In this document: piece after piece, positions 9,924-23,764 of the stretch
How positions within the stretch are numbered: the stretch's first letter is position 1
How the letters are laid out: every line of letters starts with the position of its first letter
Source: Psychrobacter arenosus
GTDB taxonomy: Bacteria; Pseudomonadota; Gammaproteobacteria; Pseudomonadales; Moraxellaceae
Length of the DNA: 64,000 bases
Direction: 5' to 3'
NCBI RefSeq assembly: GCF_904848165.1
Contig: NZ_LR884459.1
Coordinates: 2,108,001 to 2,172,000, forward strand
Program-made: the position numbers and the translations under genes
Notes under the pieces: model-generated
What the model was told of the DNA's origin: nothing
What the model saw: the letters and a program-made list of their open reading frames with translations, nothing else
Databases searched by the model: none

Positions 9924-12173
9924 CTAGTCATTAGCAGGCTTTTTACCTTTGCTGCTATTACTACGGCGGCGCGGCTTCTTCTTAGTTTGGTTCATCTCGC
10001 TAGCTTTGAGCTTTTCGACCAATTCAAAGTCGATTTGCAATAAGTCCATATTCACGCCAGCAACTTTCACTCTTACAGAGTCGCCAAGACCAAATAGGGT
10101 GCCTTTGTCTTTACCAATCAGCTGTTGCTGCTTTTCATCATAGACAAAGAAATCATCCCCCACGTTAGAGATATGCACTAAGCCATCAATAAATAAATCA
10201 GTTAGGGTAATGAATAAGCCGAAATTGGTCACAGTTGTCACCACACCATCGAATTCTTCACCGACATGATCTTTCATATAATGACATTTGAGCCAAGATT
10301 CGACAAAGCGTGACGCTTTCTCTGCACGGCGCTCAGTATCTGAAGTCTGCGTTCCCGCCTCTGCCAATTTAAAGTCCATAATCGGCTGTTTTTGCCCGGT
10401 AACTTTCGCTTTAATAGCACGATGCAGCATTAAGTCAGGATAACGGCGAATAGGCGAAGTAAAGTGACTATATTCGTCATACGCTAAACCAAAGTGACCA
10501 ATATTTTCCGGTGCATAGTTCGCCTGCATCATAGAGCGCAGTAGCATGCTATGAATACTGATAGCATCGGGACGGTCTTTGGTCGCTTCGATAATACGCT
10601 GGTAATCTTCCTGCGTTGGACTTTCTTCTGGGAAAGGAATACCGAAGTTCTTAGCGTATTCATGGATACGCATCGACTTTTCACCATCTGGCTTATCATG
10701 GTTACGATAGAGTACCGGCAGCTCATTTTTCAGGGTGAAATTGGCGGCACAAGTATTAGCCAACAACATGCACTCTTCGATCAGTTTATGCGAATCACCA
10801 CGGGTACGCGGTACGATAGCATCGATGCCACCTTCTTCGTTAAACTTGATATAAGTTTCAACGGTCTCAAACTCCATAGCATGGCGTTCAGCACGTTTTT
10901 TCATCAATAGACCATACAGTTGATGTAGGGTATCTACAGATTTCTTCACGTCTTTATTATTGGTGATAGAGTCCGGAATGCTCTTATCTTTCGGATTAGC
11001 AAAGTAGTCGTTGACTTGGTTATAAGTCAGACGCGCTTGTGAATTCATCACCCCAGGGTAAAATTCATAACCGGTAATTTTGCCTGCTCGGGACACTTTG
11101 ATGTCCGCAACCATACAAAGACGGTCGACATTAGGATTCAAAGAGCACAGACCATTCGATAATACTTCAGGCAACATCGGCACCACATGATGCGGGAAAT
11201 AAACCGAAGTACCGCGCTCATAAGCATCGTGGTCCAACGCTGAATTTGGCGTCACATAGTGGCTAACGTCAGCAATAGCTACGACCACACGGTAATTGCC
11301 ACCTGAGCGTTTTTCAGCATAAACCGCATCATCAAAGTCACGCGAGTCTTCACCATCGATAGTCACGAGTGGCAAATCACGGATGTCTCTACGACCTTTA
11401 AAGTCTTTAGCCGCTGGTTCTTTATAGCTGTTCGCTTGCTTAATAGCAGCCGCACTGAATTCGTGCGGGATATCATAGTTCAGCAGCGTGGTCTCGATGA
11501 TCACTTCACGATCGTTATCATCATCCATAACGTGGACGATTTTACCGGTAGCAAATTCATGCTGGTTTGGCCAATCAATCACATCGACTTTGACAGGATG
11601 ACCCGGTTTCGCACCGATAGCTTCTACGTTTTCTGCCGTTACGGTAATCGGTTGGTGATTGTTCGGACTGGCCAATTCTACACAATAGCCTTCATCGTCT
11701 TGCACCAAGGTGCCGATGAATTGGGTTTGCTGACGCTCAGTCACATCAACGATACGACCTTCAGTACGGCCACGGTTATCTGTAGTGGTGCCAATGGCAT
11801 TAACCGCATCGCCATTAAATACCCAGCGCATTTGTTTTTCATGCAAGAATAAATCTGGCATATCTTCTAGCACCACAAAGCCAAACCCTTTCGGATGCGC
11901 GGATACCGTACCACTGACGATGTCTTGTTTGGTCACTGCGCGATACTTATAAGGTCGACCATCACGGTTTACTTGACCGTCACGCGTCATAGCTTTCAAG
12001 CGATTGCCTAGAGCATCAAACTGGTCGGCATCCTCTATTCCAAAAGCTTCCGCCAATTGTGGCTGCGTAGCTTCGCCTAAATCTGCTAAAGTTTGCAAGA
12101 TCAATAAGCGGCTCGGGATTGGGTTGTCGTAGTTTTGGGCTTCTTGTTTGGCGTTTGGATCATTCCAAGTCAT
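9924..12173 (-). CDS. rnr: Ribonuclease R
   Basis: RNase R is a processive 3'-5' exoribonuclease that digests structured RNA; it acts in rRNA/tRNA quality control and is important in the cold. The 749-residue product has the expected order: winged-helix N-terminal domain (about 20-80), cold-shock domains (about 85-240), RNB catalytic domain with the metal-binding aspartates in GEDSRDFDDAVYAE (about 272-285), S1 domain (about 640-725, FDGVVTTVTNFGLFI) and a basic Lys/Arg-rich tail (KKKPRRRSNSSKGKK). FTSPIRRYPDLMLHR is also present. The winged-helix and basic tail distinguish it from RNase II. It is monocistronic. Confidence 0.96.
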   Translation of the reverse strand: MTWNDPNAKQEAQNYDNPIPSRLLILQTLADLGEATQPQLAEAFGIEDADQFDALGNRLKAMTRDGQVNRDGRPYKYRAVTKQDIVSGTVSAHPKGFGFVVLEDMPDLFLHEKQMRWVFNGDAVNAIGTTTDNRGRTEGRIVDVTERQQTQFIGTLVQDDEGYCVELASPNNHQPITVTAENVEAIGAKPGHPVKVDVIDWPNQHEFATGKIVHVMDDDNDREVIIETTLLNYDIPHEFSAAAIKQANSYKEPAAKDFKGRRDIRDLPLVTIDGEDSRDFDDAVYAEKRSGGNYRVVVAIADVSHYVTPNSALDHDAYERGTSVYFPHHVVPMLPEVLSNGLCSLNPNVDRLCMVADIKVSRAGKITGYEFYPGVMNSQARLTYNQVNDYFANPKDKSIPDSITNNKDVKKSVDTLHQLYGLLMKKRAERHAMEFETVETYIKFNEEGGIDAIVPRTRGDSHKLIEECMLLANTCAANFTLKNELPVLYRNHDKPDGEKSMRIHEYAKNFGIPFPEESPTQEDYQRIIEATKDRPDAISIHSMLLRSMMQANYAPENIGHFGLAYDEYSHFTSPIRRYPDLMLHRAIKAKVTGQKQPIMDFKLAEAGTQTSDTERRAEKASRFVESWLKCHYMKDHVGEEFDGVVTTVTNFGLFITLTDLFIDGLVHISNVGDDFFVYDEKQQQLIGKDKGTLFGLGDSVRVKVAGVNMDLLQIDFELVEKLKASEMNQTKKKPRRRSNSSKGKKPAND

Positions 12174-12502
12174 AGGTTTCCGTGTCTGTTCTGGTCAAGG
12201 CTAAAGGAGGCTATCTAATCACGCTATCTTACCACAAATTGCCAAAGGACAAGGCAGCTTAGCAGTGACGCACGATAGCTATTGAATTCTAAACGATATT
12301 TTATAATTTTCGTCAGGTAGGTTAATGCCTATATTTTTATTAATACTCTCGATCGTCTGACAAGAAATACTTAGGCATAACTTTTATAATTAGGGTCTAA
12401 CTAATAATTTTAAAGCTGTAGAGACAAAGGCTCGTTTTAAACCTTTATCTCTACAATATTCTTTTTTGCTAAAATACGGAGCAATAAAGACCATTAATTA
12501 TC
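12174..12502. other. Intergenic region between telA and rnr
   Basis: No gene is seen. A hairpin at 12418-12454 (13-bp arms with one mismatch, GTAGAGA...TCTCTAC) lies 49 bp beyond the stop of the upstream minus-strand telA and may act as its transcription end, although the following T-run on the minus strand is poor. The rest should contain the rnr promoter, which I could not pick out with confidence. Confidence 0.5.
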
Positions 12503-13738
12503 TTAAATACGCACTTCGCCCAAACGTTTTGGCTCTTCGTTCAAGCTATTAGTAACTTCAACGATAGTCGTCTGGTTGGCTTTATCTAAGTACTTATTGG
12601 CTTTATCCACTTCATTAGTCAGTACATTGACCGTCTCTTTCATATTATCAAGCGCTTCAATTTTATAGTTACTAATCATATCCATAGTTTCATAGATATT
12701 ATTGAAGGCATTCTGCAGACGTTCAACTTCAATAGTGTTTTCAGTCGCTTGCTTATGAATATCGCCCGTTTGCTGCTTAAGCATGGCTGAAGTCGATTCG
12801 ATTAAGCTACTAGTAGTGCTGTTCAAGGCATTGATTTGATCTAGGACCAATTTCTGGTTAGTTAACGCTTGCGAAACCATTACTGCAGTACGTAGCGCAG
12901 AAATCGTGGTCGTGGTAGCGCGATCAACCCCTTTAATAAGCTCCATATTGTTTTTACGGATCATATCTAGAGCCAGATAGCCTTGCACGTTGACTGCAAG
13001 CTGAGTCAAAAAGTCTTGGTTCTTCTGACGCACATAAAACAGCATCTCTTCTTGCACCACACGCGCCTTTTCTGGGTCTGTATTTTGCAGTTCACTGACT
13101 TTGCCTTCGAGTTGGCTATCGATTTGCTTGCCGACATAAATATACTGGCGTAATGACTGCATCATCGCCCACATATTTACCTTTTCTTGCTCGATAACCG
13201 CATTGTCTTTTAGCAGCTCGTCTTTGCCATTATACAAGCTCTCCACCACTGCATTGATATGCTTTTGCGATGACTCGTATTGGCGAAAATAATCTTGGAC
13301 TTTATTGCCATAAGGAATAATGCCCAAAAACTTACGCGAGCCACTCATCAGCTCTTTTTTACTAGGGTCTAAATCTTCAACGATACCGCGTAACTCGGTG
13401 AGTGACTTGGCAATAGGCGATTGATCAAATAGGGAAGTGTTCATGCTCTTAGCGGGACGATCGAGCATACGGTTTGACATTTGCGCTGAGGCCCGAATCT
13501 CGGCATTACCCATCTGGTGGATAGCTTGGACTTGTTTGTCAAAGTCAGGCGTATTCACAGGACTGGCTAATACATGATTGACGAATTCATTGACCTTTTG
13601 ATTCAACTCAGGAATCTGGCTGTCATCAATTTTCACCATTTGGTCCGCAGCATCTGGCTCTATGACCTGCACTGGTTTTGGCGGCTCAAGCGTAATGATA
13701 GGTTGGTTATCGGATTGTGGTGGTGTTAACTCTTGCAT
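12503..13738 (-). CDS. TelA-family toxic anion resistance protein
   Basis: A 411-residue cytoplasmic protein of the TelA/KlaA family (toxic anion resistance), named for plasmid tellurite resistance; the biochemical activity is unknown. The hallmark regions are visible: helical N-terminal part, GIIPYGNKVQDYFRQYESSQKHINAVVESLYNGKDELLKDN (about 140-180), LRQYIYVGKQID (about 198-209), and DRATTTTISALRTAVMVSQALTNQKLVLDQINALN (about 275-310). It is predicted to be largely coiled-coil, with an N-terminal Pro-rich unstructured stretch. No ter or xpa partner genes lie nearby. Three 27-bp repeats sit directly upstream. Confidence 0.92.
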   Translation of the reverse strand: MQELTPPQSDNQPIITLEPPKPVQVIEPDAADQMVKIDDSQIPELNQKVNEFVNHVLASPVNTPDFDKQVQAIHQMGNAEIRASAQMSNRMLDRPAKSMNTSLFDQSPIAKSLTELRGIVEDLDPSKKELMSGSRKFLGIIPYGNKVQDYFRQYESSQKHINAVVESLYNGKDELLKDNAVIEQEKVNMWAMMQSLRQYIYVGKQIDSQLEGKVSELQNTDPEKARVVQEEMLFYVRQKNQDFLTQLAVNVQGYLALDMIRKNNMELIKGVDRATTTTISALRTAVMVSQALTNQKLVLDQINALNSTTSSLIESTSAMLKQQTGDIHKQATENTIEVERLQNAFNNIYETMDMISNYKIEALDNMKETVNVLTNEVDKANKYLDKANQTTIVEVTNSLNEEPKRLGEVRI

Positions 13739-13760
13739 AATGGGTCCTTGTTATACTTAT

Positions 13761-13840
13761 TAATGAATAAAAACCAATGTCTTGTCTTAATGACTAACAA
13801 CCAGTGTTTTGTCTAAATGAATAAAAAACAGTCGCTGTCT
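13761..13840. repeat. Three ~27-bp tandem repeats upstream of telA
   Basis: Imperfect units at 13761-13787, 13788-13814 and 13815-13840, sharing AATGA-TAA-AAC-AGT...TGTCT. The array starts about 22 bp upstream of the telA start codon, so it lies in the promoter/leader region of that gene. Confidence 0.7.
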
Positions 13841-14050
13841 AATATAAAATCTCAAATAAAAACTTATTATTTTATAAAAATAATGGGATAGGTTGACGCA
13901 AAATGATACTGCTATAGTAATAGTATTAATGTACTGCAATGCTAACTCGGTATCTAGTGTCTTTGCTTAACTATTTGTATTGTGGTTTTATCCAATTATC
14001 TCAAGCAAACTTTAATAAGAAACAGATAAAAGGCCAATATAGATAGGTAA

Positions 14051-14094
14051 GCAGGCAGGTGGACAGACAGAGAAACAGGTAAACAGACAGGCAG
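14051..14094. repeat. CAGG/CAGA low-complexity tract
   Basis: About 44 bp of degenerate four-base repeats (GCAGGCAGGTGGACAGACAG and similar). It is non-coding and could be slippage-prone. Confidence 0.6.
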
Positions 14095-14185
14095 TTTGGA
14101 TTAAAACCGATAGCGAGCACTGGGAAGAGGTTTGTTGCAGCCCAGTCATTGATATAGCTAATCCTCTTAGCTTCTAACTGGCCAT

Positions 14186-14220
14186 AAAAAAAGCCACTTC
14201 AAATTCTGAAGCGGCTTTTT
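14186..14220 (-). terminator. Terminator of the thrS-infC operon
   Basis: Hairpin AAAAAGCC-A-CTTCA / TGAAG-C-GGCTTTTT with a run of T residues on the minus strand, 95 bp beyond the infC stop codon. Confidence 0.85.
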
Positions 14221-14314
14221 AAGTCGGAGATATCAGCTATTAGCAATAAAGGGTTAGCCGCTATAACTAGCAAACAAACACTTTAAATCCTTAAATCAAT
14301 AGCCTATAAACCGG

Positions 14315-14836
14315 TTATTTCTTACGGGTCGGGCCAAGCAACATACCCATTTGACGGCCTTCCATCTTTGGGTGTTGCTCGACGTTAGCAAGTTCAGCGG
14401 TATCTTCAATGATACGCTCAAGCTGCTGACGGCCAATATCTTGGTGCGCCATTTCACGGCCACGGAAGCGAATAGTCACTTTGACCTTGTCTTGGTCTTC
14501 TAAGAAGCTCATGATTTTACGCAATTTAACTTGGTAATCAGCTTCTTCAGTGCTTGGACGCAGTTTCATTTCTTTTAGCTGCGTTTGCTTCTGATTTTTC
14601 TTCGCTTCTTTCGCTTTTTGCTTTTGATCATACAAGAAGCGTTTGTAGTCCATGATTTTGCACACAGGTGGCTTGGCATCAGGAACCAACTCAACCAAAT
14701 CCAAATTGTCATCACGAGCGGCTTGGCGGGCAGTCTCGATATCGACTACGCCCATTTGCTCGCCATCTTCTTTAACTAAGCGGACTTCTTTTAGTTGGAT
14801 CTCTTCGTTGATGTTCAAACGGTTTGACTGTTTAAT
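14315..14836 (-). CDS. infC: Translation initiation factor IF-3, AUU start codon
   Basis: IF-3 binds the 30S subunit, blocks premature 50S joining and checks the start codon-anticodon pair. The 173-residue product is full length: N-terminal domain ([16 protein letters not shown]...), linker rich in Lys/Gln, and C-terminal domain ([17 protein letters not shown]). I place the start at ATT 14836-14834, reading M(ATT)[12 protein letters not shown]; it is preceded by AGGAG 8 bases upstream, placed in the last codons of thrS, and aligns with the start of E. coli IF-3, which also uses AUU. The first conventional alternative is a TTG at 14818, with no ribosome binding site and truncating the conserved N-terminus. 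Five bases separate it from thrS. Confidence 0.95.
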   Translation of the reverse strand: MKQSNRLNINEEIQLKEVRLVKEDGEQMGVVDIETARQAARDDNLDLVELVPDAKPPVCKIMDYKRFLYDQKQKAKEAKKNQKQTQLKEMKLRPSTEEADYQVKLRKIMSFLEDQDKVKVTIRFRGREMAHQDIGRQQLERIIEDTAELANVEQHPKMEGRQMGMLLGPTRKK

Positions 14837-14841
14837 GGGTA

Positions 14842-16776
14842 TTACTCCTCATCAGTTTTTAGTTGTGGTCGTCCTTTTTGAGCGACCGCTTTCTCTACTA
14901 ATTCGATAAAATCAGCCACAGACATAACGCCTAAGTTTTCGCCCTCACGGGTGCGCACGTTGACTTGTCCAGACTCGACTTCTTTGTCCCCTAATACTAG
15001 CATATAGGGAATGCGTTCTAATGTTCGTTCTCGTATCTTAAATCCAATCTTTTCGTTACGCAAGTCACTAATTGCGCGTAGGCCAGCATCTTTAAGCTCA
15101 CGCACCACGTTTTCACAAGTTTCCGCTTGTTTGTCCGTGATATTCATCACTACAACTTGCTGCGGGGCCAGCCAAACCGGCATCCAACCCGCATAATGCT
15201 CAATCAGCATGCCTAAGAAACGCTCAAACGAGCCTAAAATGGCACGGTGTAGCATGATTGGGGTTTCGCGCTCGCCTTGTTCGTTAATAAATTCAGCATC
15301 TAAGCGCTCAGGCATGTTGGGATCGACCTGAATCGTACCGCACTGCCAGACCCGGCCTAAGCAATCTTTCAGACTGAATTCAATCTTAGGACCATAGAAA
15401 GCGCCTTCGCCTGGTAGATATTCCCAATCGAGACCAGAACTATCTAGGGCATCTGCCAAAGCTTTTTCAGCAAAATCCCAAGACTCTTCACTGCCTACGC
15501 GTTTTTCTGGGCGAGTAGAGAGTTTCATCTCGATTTTATCAAAGCCAAAGTCGTCATAAACGGCTAGGGTTAGCTTAATAAAATCCGCGACTTCTTGCTG
15601 AATCTGCGCTTGCGTACAGAAAATATGGGCATCATCTTGCACGAAACCACGCACACGCATTAAACCATGTAGTGAACCCGACGGCTCGTTACGGTGACAA
15701 GAGCCAAACTCAGCCATACGTAGTGGCAAGTCGCGGTAGGACTTTAAGCCTTGATTAAACACTTGCACATGACACGGGCAGTTCATCGGTTTTACTGCAT
15801 AGTCGCGGCTTTCGCTCGAAGTGGTAAACATATTGGTCGCATAGTTGCCCCAATGGCCTGAACGCTCCCACAAGCTGCGATCAACGATTTGTGGCGTCTT
15901 GATTTCTTGGTAGCCATTATCTTGCTGCACTTTACGCATATACTGCTCAAGTACTTGATAAATAGTCCAGCCGTTCGGGTGCCAAAACACCATACCCGGC
16001 GCTTGCTCTTGCATATGGAACAAGTTCAATGCTTTACCGATCTTACGGTGATCGCGCTTTTCGGCTTCTTCGATACGCTGGATATACTCTTGTAGCTGTT
16101 TCTTATCCGCCCAAGCTGTGCCATAAATGCGCTGTAGCTGTTCATTCTTAGCATCGCCGCGCCAGTAAGCGCCGCTCATCTTCATCAATTTGAAAACTTT
16201 CAAAAAGCGGGTATTAGGCACGTGTGGGCCACGGCACATATCCACGTATTCTTGGTGATGATATAGGCCAAAAGCTTCTTCGCCAGGCATATCATTGATG
16301 AGCTTAAGCTTATAGTCTTCACCGCGCGATTCAAAGATTTCAATGGCCTCTGCGCGAGGGGTCATCTTTTTCACGACGTCGTAGTTTTGCTTAATCAGCT
16401 CCGCCATACGCTTTTCGATAGCACCCATGTGCTCAGGCGTAAACGGCGTATCGCTATAGATGTCATAATAGAAGCCATCTTCAATGACCGGTCCGATAAC
16501 CATTTTTACTTCTGGATACAGCTGCTTGACGGCATGACCTAGCAAATGCGCGCATGAGTGACGAATAATATCGACGCCATCAGCATCTTTAGCGGTCACG
16601 ATTTCTACTTTGGCATCGGCCAAGATAGGGTCGCAAGCATCAACCAAATGACCGTCGACACGGCCGGCGATGGTGGCTTTCGCAAGGCCAGGACCAATAC
16701 TTTCGGCGACTTGCATGACTGTCGTCTGACCGTCGAATTCTTTTACGCTACCATCGGGTAAAGTAATCGCTACCAT
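14842..16776 (-). CDS. thrS: Threonine--tRNA ligase
   Basis: Class II aminoacyl-tRNA synthetase charging tRNA-Thr. The 644-residue product has the complete layout: TGS domain (1-60), editing domain with [16 protein letters not shown] (about 73-88), catalytic core with [10 protein letters not shown] (zinc-ligand cysteine at about 336) and motif 2 [17 protein letters not shown], and the anticodon-binding domain at the C-terminus. Length is normal for the family. It is the upstream gene of the thrS-infC pair and donates the infC ribosome binding site. A leader operator like that of E. coli thrS was not identified by eye. Confidence 0.97.
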   Translation of the reverse strand: MVAITLPDGSVKEFDGQTTVMQVAESIGPGLAKATIAGRVDGHLVDACDPILADAKVEIVTAKDADGVDIIRHSCAHLLGHAVKQLYPEVKMVIGPVIEDGFYYDIYSDTPFTPEHMGAIEKRMAELIKQNYDVVKKMTPRAEAIEIFESRGEDYKLKLINDMPGEEAFGLYHHQEYVDMCRGPHVPNTRFLKVFKLMKMSGAYWRGDAKNEQLQRIYGTAWADKKQLQEYIQRIEEAEKRDHRKIGKALNLFHMQEQAPGMVFWHPNGWTIYQVLEQYMRKVQQDNGYQEIKTPQIVDRSLWERSGHWGNYATNMFTTSSESRDYAVKPMNCPCHVQVFNQGLKSYRDLPLRMAEFGSCHRNEPSGSLHGLMRVRGFVQDDAHIFCTQAQIQQEVADFIKLTLAVYDDFGFDKIEMKLSTRPEKRVGSEESWDFAEKALADALDSSGLDWEYLPGEGAFYGPKIEFSLKDCLGRVWQCGTIQVDPNMPERLDAEFINEQGERETPIMLHRAILGSFERFLGMLIEHYAGWMPVWLAPQQVVVMNITDKQAETCENVVRELKDAGLRAISDLRNEKIGFKIRERTLERIPYMLVLGDKEVESGQVNVRTREGENLGVMSVADFIELVEKAVAQKGRPQLKTDEE

Positions 16777-17269
16777 AATCTGTTATCCAAACATTCATTA
16801 TTAAAAAACATCTATCAAAACAAAGACTGACGTTAGGCGCCAGCCGTAATGAGGGGTGTCAGACTTATCTTGCCACTATATATAGTTACTATAAACGGGG
16901 AACAAGGGGCATAGTAGAGGGTGTAGCAATACGCCACACAGTCTAAATACCAACTATATAAGACCTAACTGTCTACTATTATAAACTATTATTTGTAGCC
17001 AATCTCGCCTTATGCTTGAGTTCACTCTATATAGGGGCGGACTGTGCAATAAAAAAGATGCGCTAATGGCATCTAAATCGCCATTACTATAGCAAAAACC
17101 CAATTTGCTGACTAGTAATGGGCTTGGTGAGAGCAATTAGAGATTGTTCTATATAGTGGTAAGACCTTATAGCTATATAAAGGAACACCTTTTGATAATA
17201 CCTATATTAGTGTGTTGATACGCTGTAAGTTATTACAGAGTGCTTTCTAAGCACCAGAATATGGGAAAA

Positions 17270-17303
17270 GTCGTGGGTTACGCTTGGCTAACCGCATGCT
17301 ACG
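17270..17303. repeat. Dispersed repeat, partner at 25532-25565
   Basis: The 34-bp segment beginning TCGTGGGTTACGCTT is found again with three mismatches at 25532-25565. A related inverted GGGTTA...TAACCCAC arrangement is at 25661-25719. It is similar in style to the small GTGGGTTAC repeats common in Moraxellaceae intergenic DNA. Confidence 0.6.
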
Positions 17304-17540
17304 ACTGCTTTTTATAAGAAGTAAGGCTTTTGTAGGGTTGCGCCCCGCGCACCAGAAAATATAAAAGGCTTAATGCTCTAAGTCATCTCAAGGACATTCT
17401 TGTACTTTAAAGAGATTGCTTGAAGGTTGAGGTTATCTATCATTAAACGGTGCGCCGAGCGCACCCTACGCACATTTATAGGCATCAGGGTATAAGCTGG
17501 AGCTTCAGCCCAGCAAACGAAATGGCAGGATTTGGCAAAT

Positions 17541-17592
17541 GACGTAGCGTGGGTGACAACCCACGGATTGATAGATACCTATATAAGAAGTC
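17541..17592. repeat. Dispersed repeat, partner at 25591-25642
   Basis: About 52 bp beginning with ACGTAGCGTGGGTGA and including AACCCACG and ATAGATACCTATATAA; the partner upstream of operon B differs at about six positions. The spacing (8,050 bp) differs from that of the rrn duplication (7,988 bp), so the flanks are only patchily shared. Confidence 0.65.
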
Positions 17593-17648
17593 ATTTCCTT
17601 ATGTAAATAAACATAGTTAAGAAAACATGCACCCTCCTTTTTTAATAC

Positions 17649-17720
17649 AGGAATTTCCATTCAAAGAAATTCCTCTTGCACACCTAAAATTGACATGCAA
17701 TTTTTAAACGGTGCTCAGGG
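17649..17720. repeat. Two-hairpin mini-element, copy 1
   Basis: First hairpin GGAATTTC / GAAATTCC with an 8-base loop, then CTTGCA, then a second hairpin AAAATTG-ACATG-CAATTTT and ACGG...CAGGG. A second copy is at 31715-31785. The second hairpin region is nearly identical between copies; the first hairpin differs by compensatory changes. Confidence 0.65.
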
Positions 17721-18018
17721 AAGGGGAGGATTTATAAGATGGTTGAATTAGAAACTAATTATATAAAGTAGTTCCCTTCCCCTAAAAGGGGAAGGGCTAG
17801 GGATGGGGTTATCGGTTAGGCCATAAAGAGTAAATCAATCAAATTGAAATAATATTCCAAAAGAGGTTGACGCCCAGTGAGAAATCTATATACTACGCCC
17901 CTGTTGAGACGGAAGCTTGGCTAACAAGAGCTAAATTAGCGATTGGGACGCAGAGCGGAACAAGGACTTTAGCAAATTAGAGATTATCTAATTGGCTGAA
18001 TGAATTGAAAATTACTTC

Positions 18019-18046
18019 TTGACACAGGCTATAAAGCGTCTATAAT
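18019..18046 (+). promoter_or_regulatory. rrn operon A promoter P1
   Basis: Perfect -35 TTGACA (18019-18024), 16-bp spacer, perfect -10 TATAAT (18041-18046), about 420 bp upstream of the 16S gene. Confidence 0.85.
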
Positions 18047-18128
18047 ACGCACCTCATCGGGAAGAGCTAAACTGTCAATCACAGATTGATAACGCAGCTA
18101 ACCAGATGAAACAAATATAGAATAAAGC

Positions 18129-18156
18129 TTGACAGATATCTAATTGATGATATACT
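18129..18156 (+). promoter_or_regulatory. rrn operon A promoter P2
   Basis: -35 TTGACA (18129-18134), 16-bp spacer, -10 TATACT (18151-18156), 110 bp after P1, the usual tandem arrangement of rRNA promoters. Confidence 0.8.
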
Positions 18157-18246
18157 TGACGGCTCGCTAAGTAAGACGAACAATTAGTTTATCTTATTAG
18201 TGATATAACTTAACTTGGACGACAAGCTAAGTCAACTATTTAAAAG

Positions 18247-18267
18247 CTAAATCAAAGAACAACTTGT
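18247..18267 (+). other. 5' arm of the 16S processing stem (operon A)
   Basis: These 21 bases in the leader are complementary, with one G-U pair, to 20031-20051 in the spacer after 16S. Such a pairing loops out 16S pre-rRNA for RNase III. The 3' arm also reads as a boxA-like TGTTCTTTGGTTTA. The same arms exist in operon B. Confidence 0.7.
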
Positions 18268-18469
18268 GTGGATTTTTGCTGATTCAGAATGCTAAAAATA
18301 AAGTTGGTTGAGTTCCTTTTCGGAACGATTCTAACTATAAAAATTATCATTCTTTATAAGCAAAGAAACTCTAAGTTAATTCATTATATGAAACATACGG
18401 AAAGCAAATTTGCTAGTAATAGAATGAGCCAAGTTTAGAAGCTTCTTTAAAGAGCTTCATAGCAAGATT

Positions 18470-20001
<1,532 letters not shown>

Positions 20002-20090
20002 TAGACGCATTCGGTCAGCAAGAATTCACAACAAGTTGTTCTTTGGTTTAGTTAGAAAGCATTCAAGCTTTAAGATGAACGTTATCTTAC

Positions 20091-20167
20091 AGGCCTGTAG
20101 CTCAGCTGGTTAGAGCACCGTGTTGATAACGCGGGGGTCGGCAGTTCAAGTCTGCCCAGGCCTACCA
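20091..20167 (+). tRNA. tRNA-Ile (GAU), operon A
   Basis: A 77-nt cloverleaf with acceptor AGGCCTG/CAGGCCT, anticodon loop TTGATAA (GAT), T-arm GGCAG-TTCAAGT-CTGCC and encoded CCA. The variable loop is GGGTC (5 nt). It lies in the 16S-23S spacer, as usual in gammaproteobacteria. Confidence 0.97.
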
Positions 20168-20176
20168 TTATCTTCA

Positions 20177-20252
20177 GGGGCCATAGCTCAGTTGGTAGAG
20201 CGCCTGCCTTGCACGCAGGAGGTCAACGGTTCGACTCCGTTTGGCTCCACCA
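20177..20252 (+). tRNA. tRNA-Ala (UGC), operon A
   Basis: A 76-nt cloverleaf starting GGGGCCATAGCTCAG, anticodon loop CTTGCAC (TGC), ending in an encoded CCA. Identical to the copy in operon B. It follows tRNA-Ile by 9 bp. Confidence 0.97.
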
Positions 20253-20552
20253 TCTTTATGATTGAATGCTAGTTAAAGTTATAAACCAGAATCAAATAAT
20301 TTAGCGCAAGCTGATAGATTATTTCATTCTGTTTTATACAGAACCAATATGACGATCTGATGAAGACGTTATTATTATTTAAAAAATAGATATGAGTCTG
20401 GGTTAGGAGTGGCGTGTTCACGCGTCACACTTAACCTGATAACTGACCTCCCCAAGAGGTTGGTTATCGAAAAGTAATAGAGAACTGAATCAAGCGTAAA
20501 TTATCAAGGTGATATCGTTATAATTACGACTAAAGACCCTTTGGGGTTGTAT
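20253..20552 (+). other. tRNA-Ala to 23S spacer (operon A)
   Basis: Transcribed spacer without a gene. Its end (GATATCGTTATAA and GGGTTGTAT) is complementary to the sequence just after 23S (ATACAACACCC and TTATAACGATTTTATATC), forming the 23S processing stem. Confidence 0.7.
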
Positions 20553-23398
<2,846 letters not shown>

Positions 23399-23534
23399 AC
23401 AACACCCAAGTGGTTTGTATTGTGATAGTTATAACGATTTTATATCATCTTGCTAAGCAAGCTTGATTCAGTCATACCGCTTAATATAAGCAAAGCTCAA
23501 CCCAATACTTTTAGACTCATATCTATACCCCCTT

Positions 23535-23649
23535 TGCTGACGACAATAGCAAGACGGAACCACCTGATCCCTTCTCGAACTCAGAAGTGAAACGTCTTAG
23601 CGCCAATGGTAGTGTGGTTCGCCCATGTGAGAGTAGGTCATCGTCAGCT
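23535..23649 (+). rRNA. rrf: 5S ribosomal RNA (operon A)
   Basis: About 115 nt from GCTGACGACAATAGCAAG to CATCGTCAGC; the ends pair (GCTGACGA/TCGTCAGC) and the core CACCTGATCCCTTCTCGAAC is standard. Identical in copy B. Confidence 0.95.
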
Positions 23650-23664
23650 CCCTATACCCTGATT

Positions 23665-23697
23665 AGCCCCAATCATTAATTTGATTGGGGCTTTTCT
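23665..23697 (+). terminator. rrn operon A terminator
   Basis: AGCCCCAATCA / TGATTGGGGCT stem with a 6-base loop followed by CTTTTCTTT. Confidence 0.9.
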
Positions 23698-23732
23698 TTG
23701 TCTGCGATTTAGTATTTGTAGTCTTAAATTAT

Positions 23733-23764
23733 AAAGCCCCCAGTGCTAACGCACTGGGGGCTTT
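23733..23764. terminator. Second hairpin downstream of operon A
   Basis: A perfect 14-bp stem AAAGCCCCCAGTGC / GCACTGGGGGCTTT with loop TAAC, followed by GTTTTG. A degenerate version lies downstream of operon B at 31828-31859 (CCCTCAGTGC), which serves the convergent DUF1289 gene there. Confidence 0.85.

Larger units (their letters stand above)
13739..14314. other. Gene-free region between infC and telA
   Basis: No coding sequence is recognisable here. It holds the infC terminator (14186-14220), a CAGG/CAGA-rich low-complexity stretch (14051-14094) and the 27-bp repeat array (13761-13840). The ribosomal protein genes rpmI and rplT, which follow infC in many gammaproteobacteria, are not present. 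Confidence 0.7.
16777..17737. other. Gene-free region between thrS and rrn operon A
   Basis: Contains no convincing gene. It carries several dispersed repeat fragments: 17270-17303 and 17541-17592 (each with a partner upstream of rrn operon B), inverted GTAGGGTGCG-type segments near 17332-17350 and 17446-17467, and the two-hairpin mini-element at 17649-17720. It looks like a dumping ground for small repeats next to the rrn duplication. Confidence 0.6.

Noticed and set aside
12503..13738. Tellurite-resistance island
   Set aside because: Only the TelA-family gene is present; no other ter genes are nearby, so this looks like a chromosomal housekeeping member of the family.
16777..18469. CRISPR array or prophage remnant in the gene-free region before rrn operon A
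   Set aside because: Repeats are few, unevenly spaced and dispersed; no cas, integrase or phage genes.
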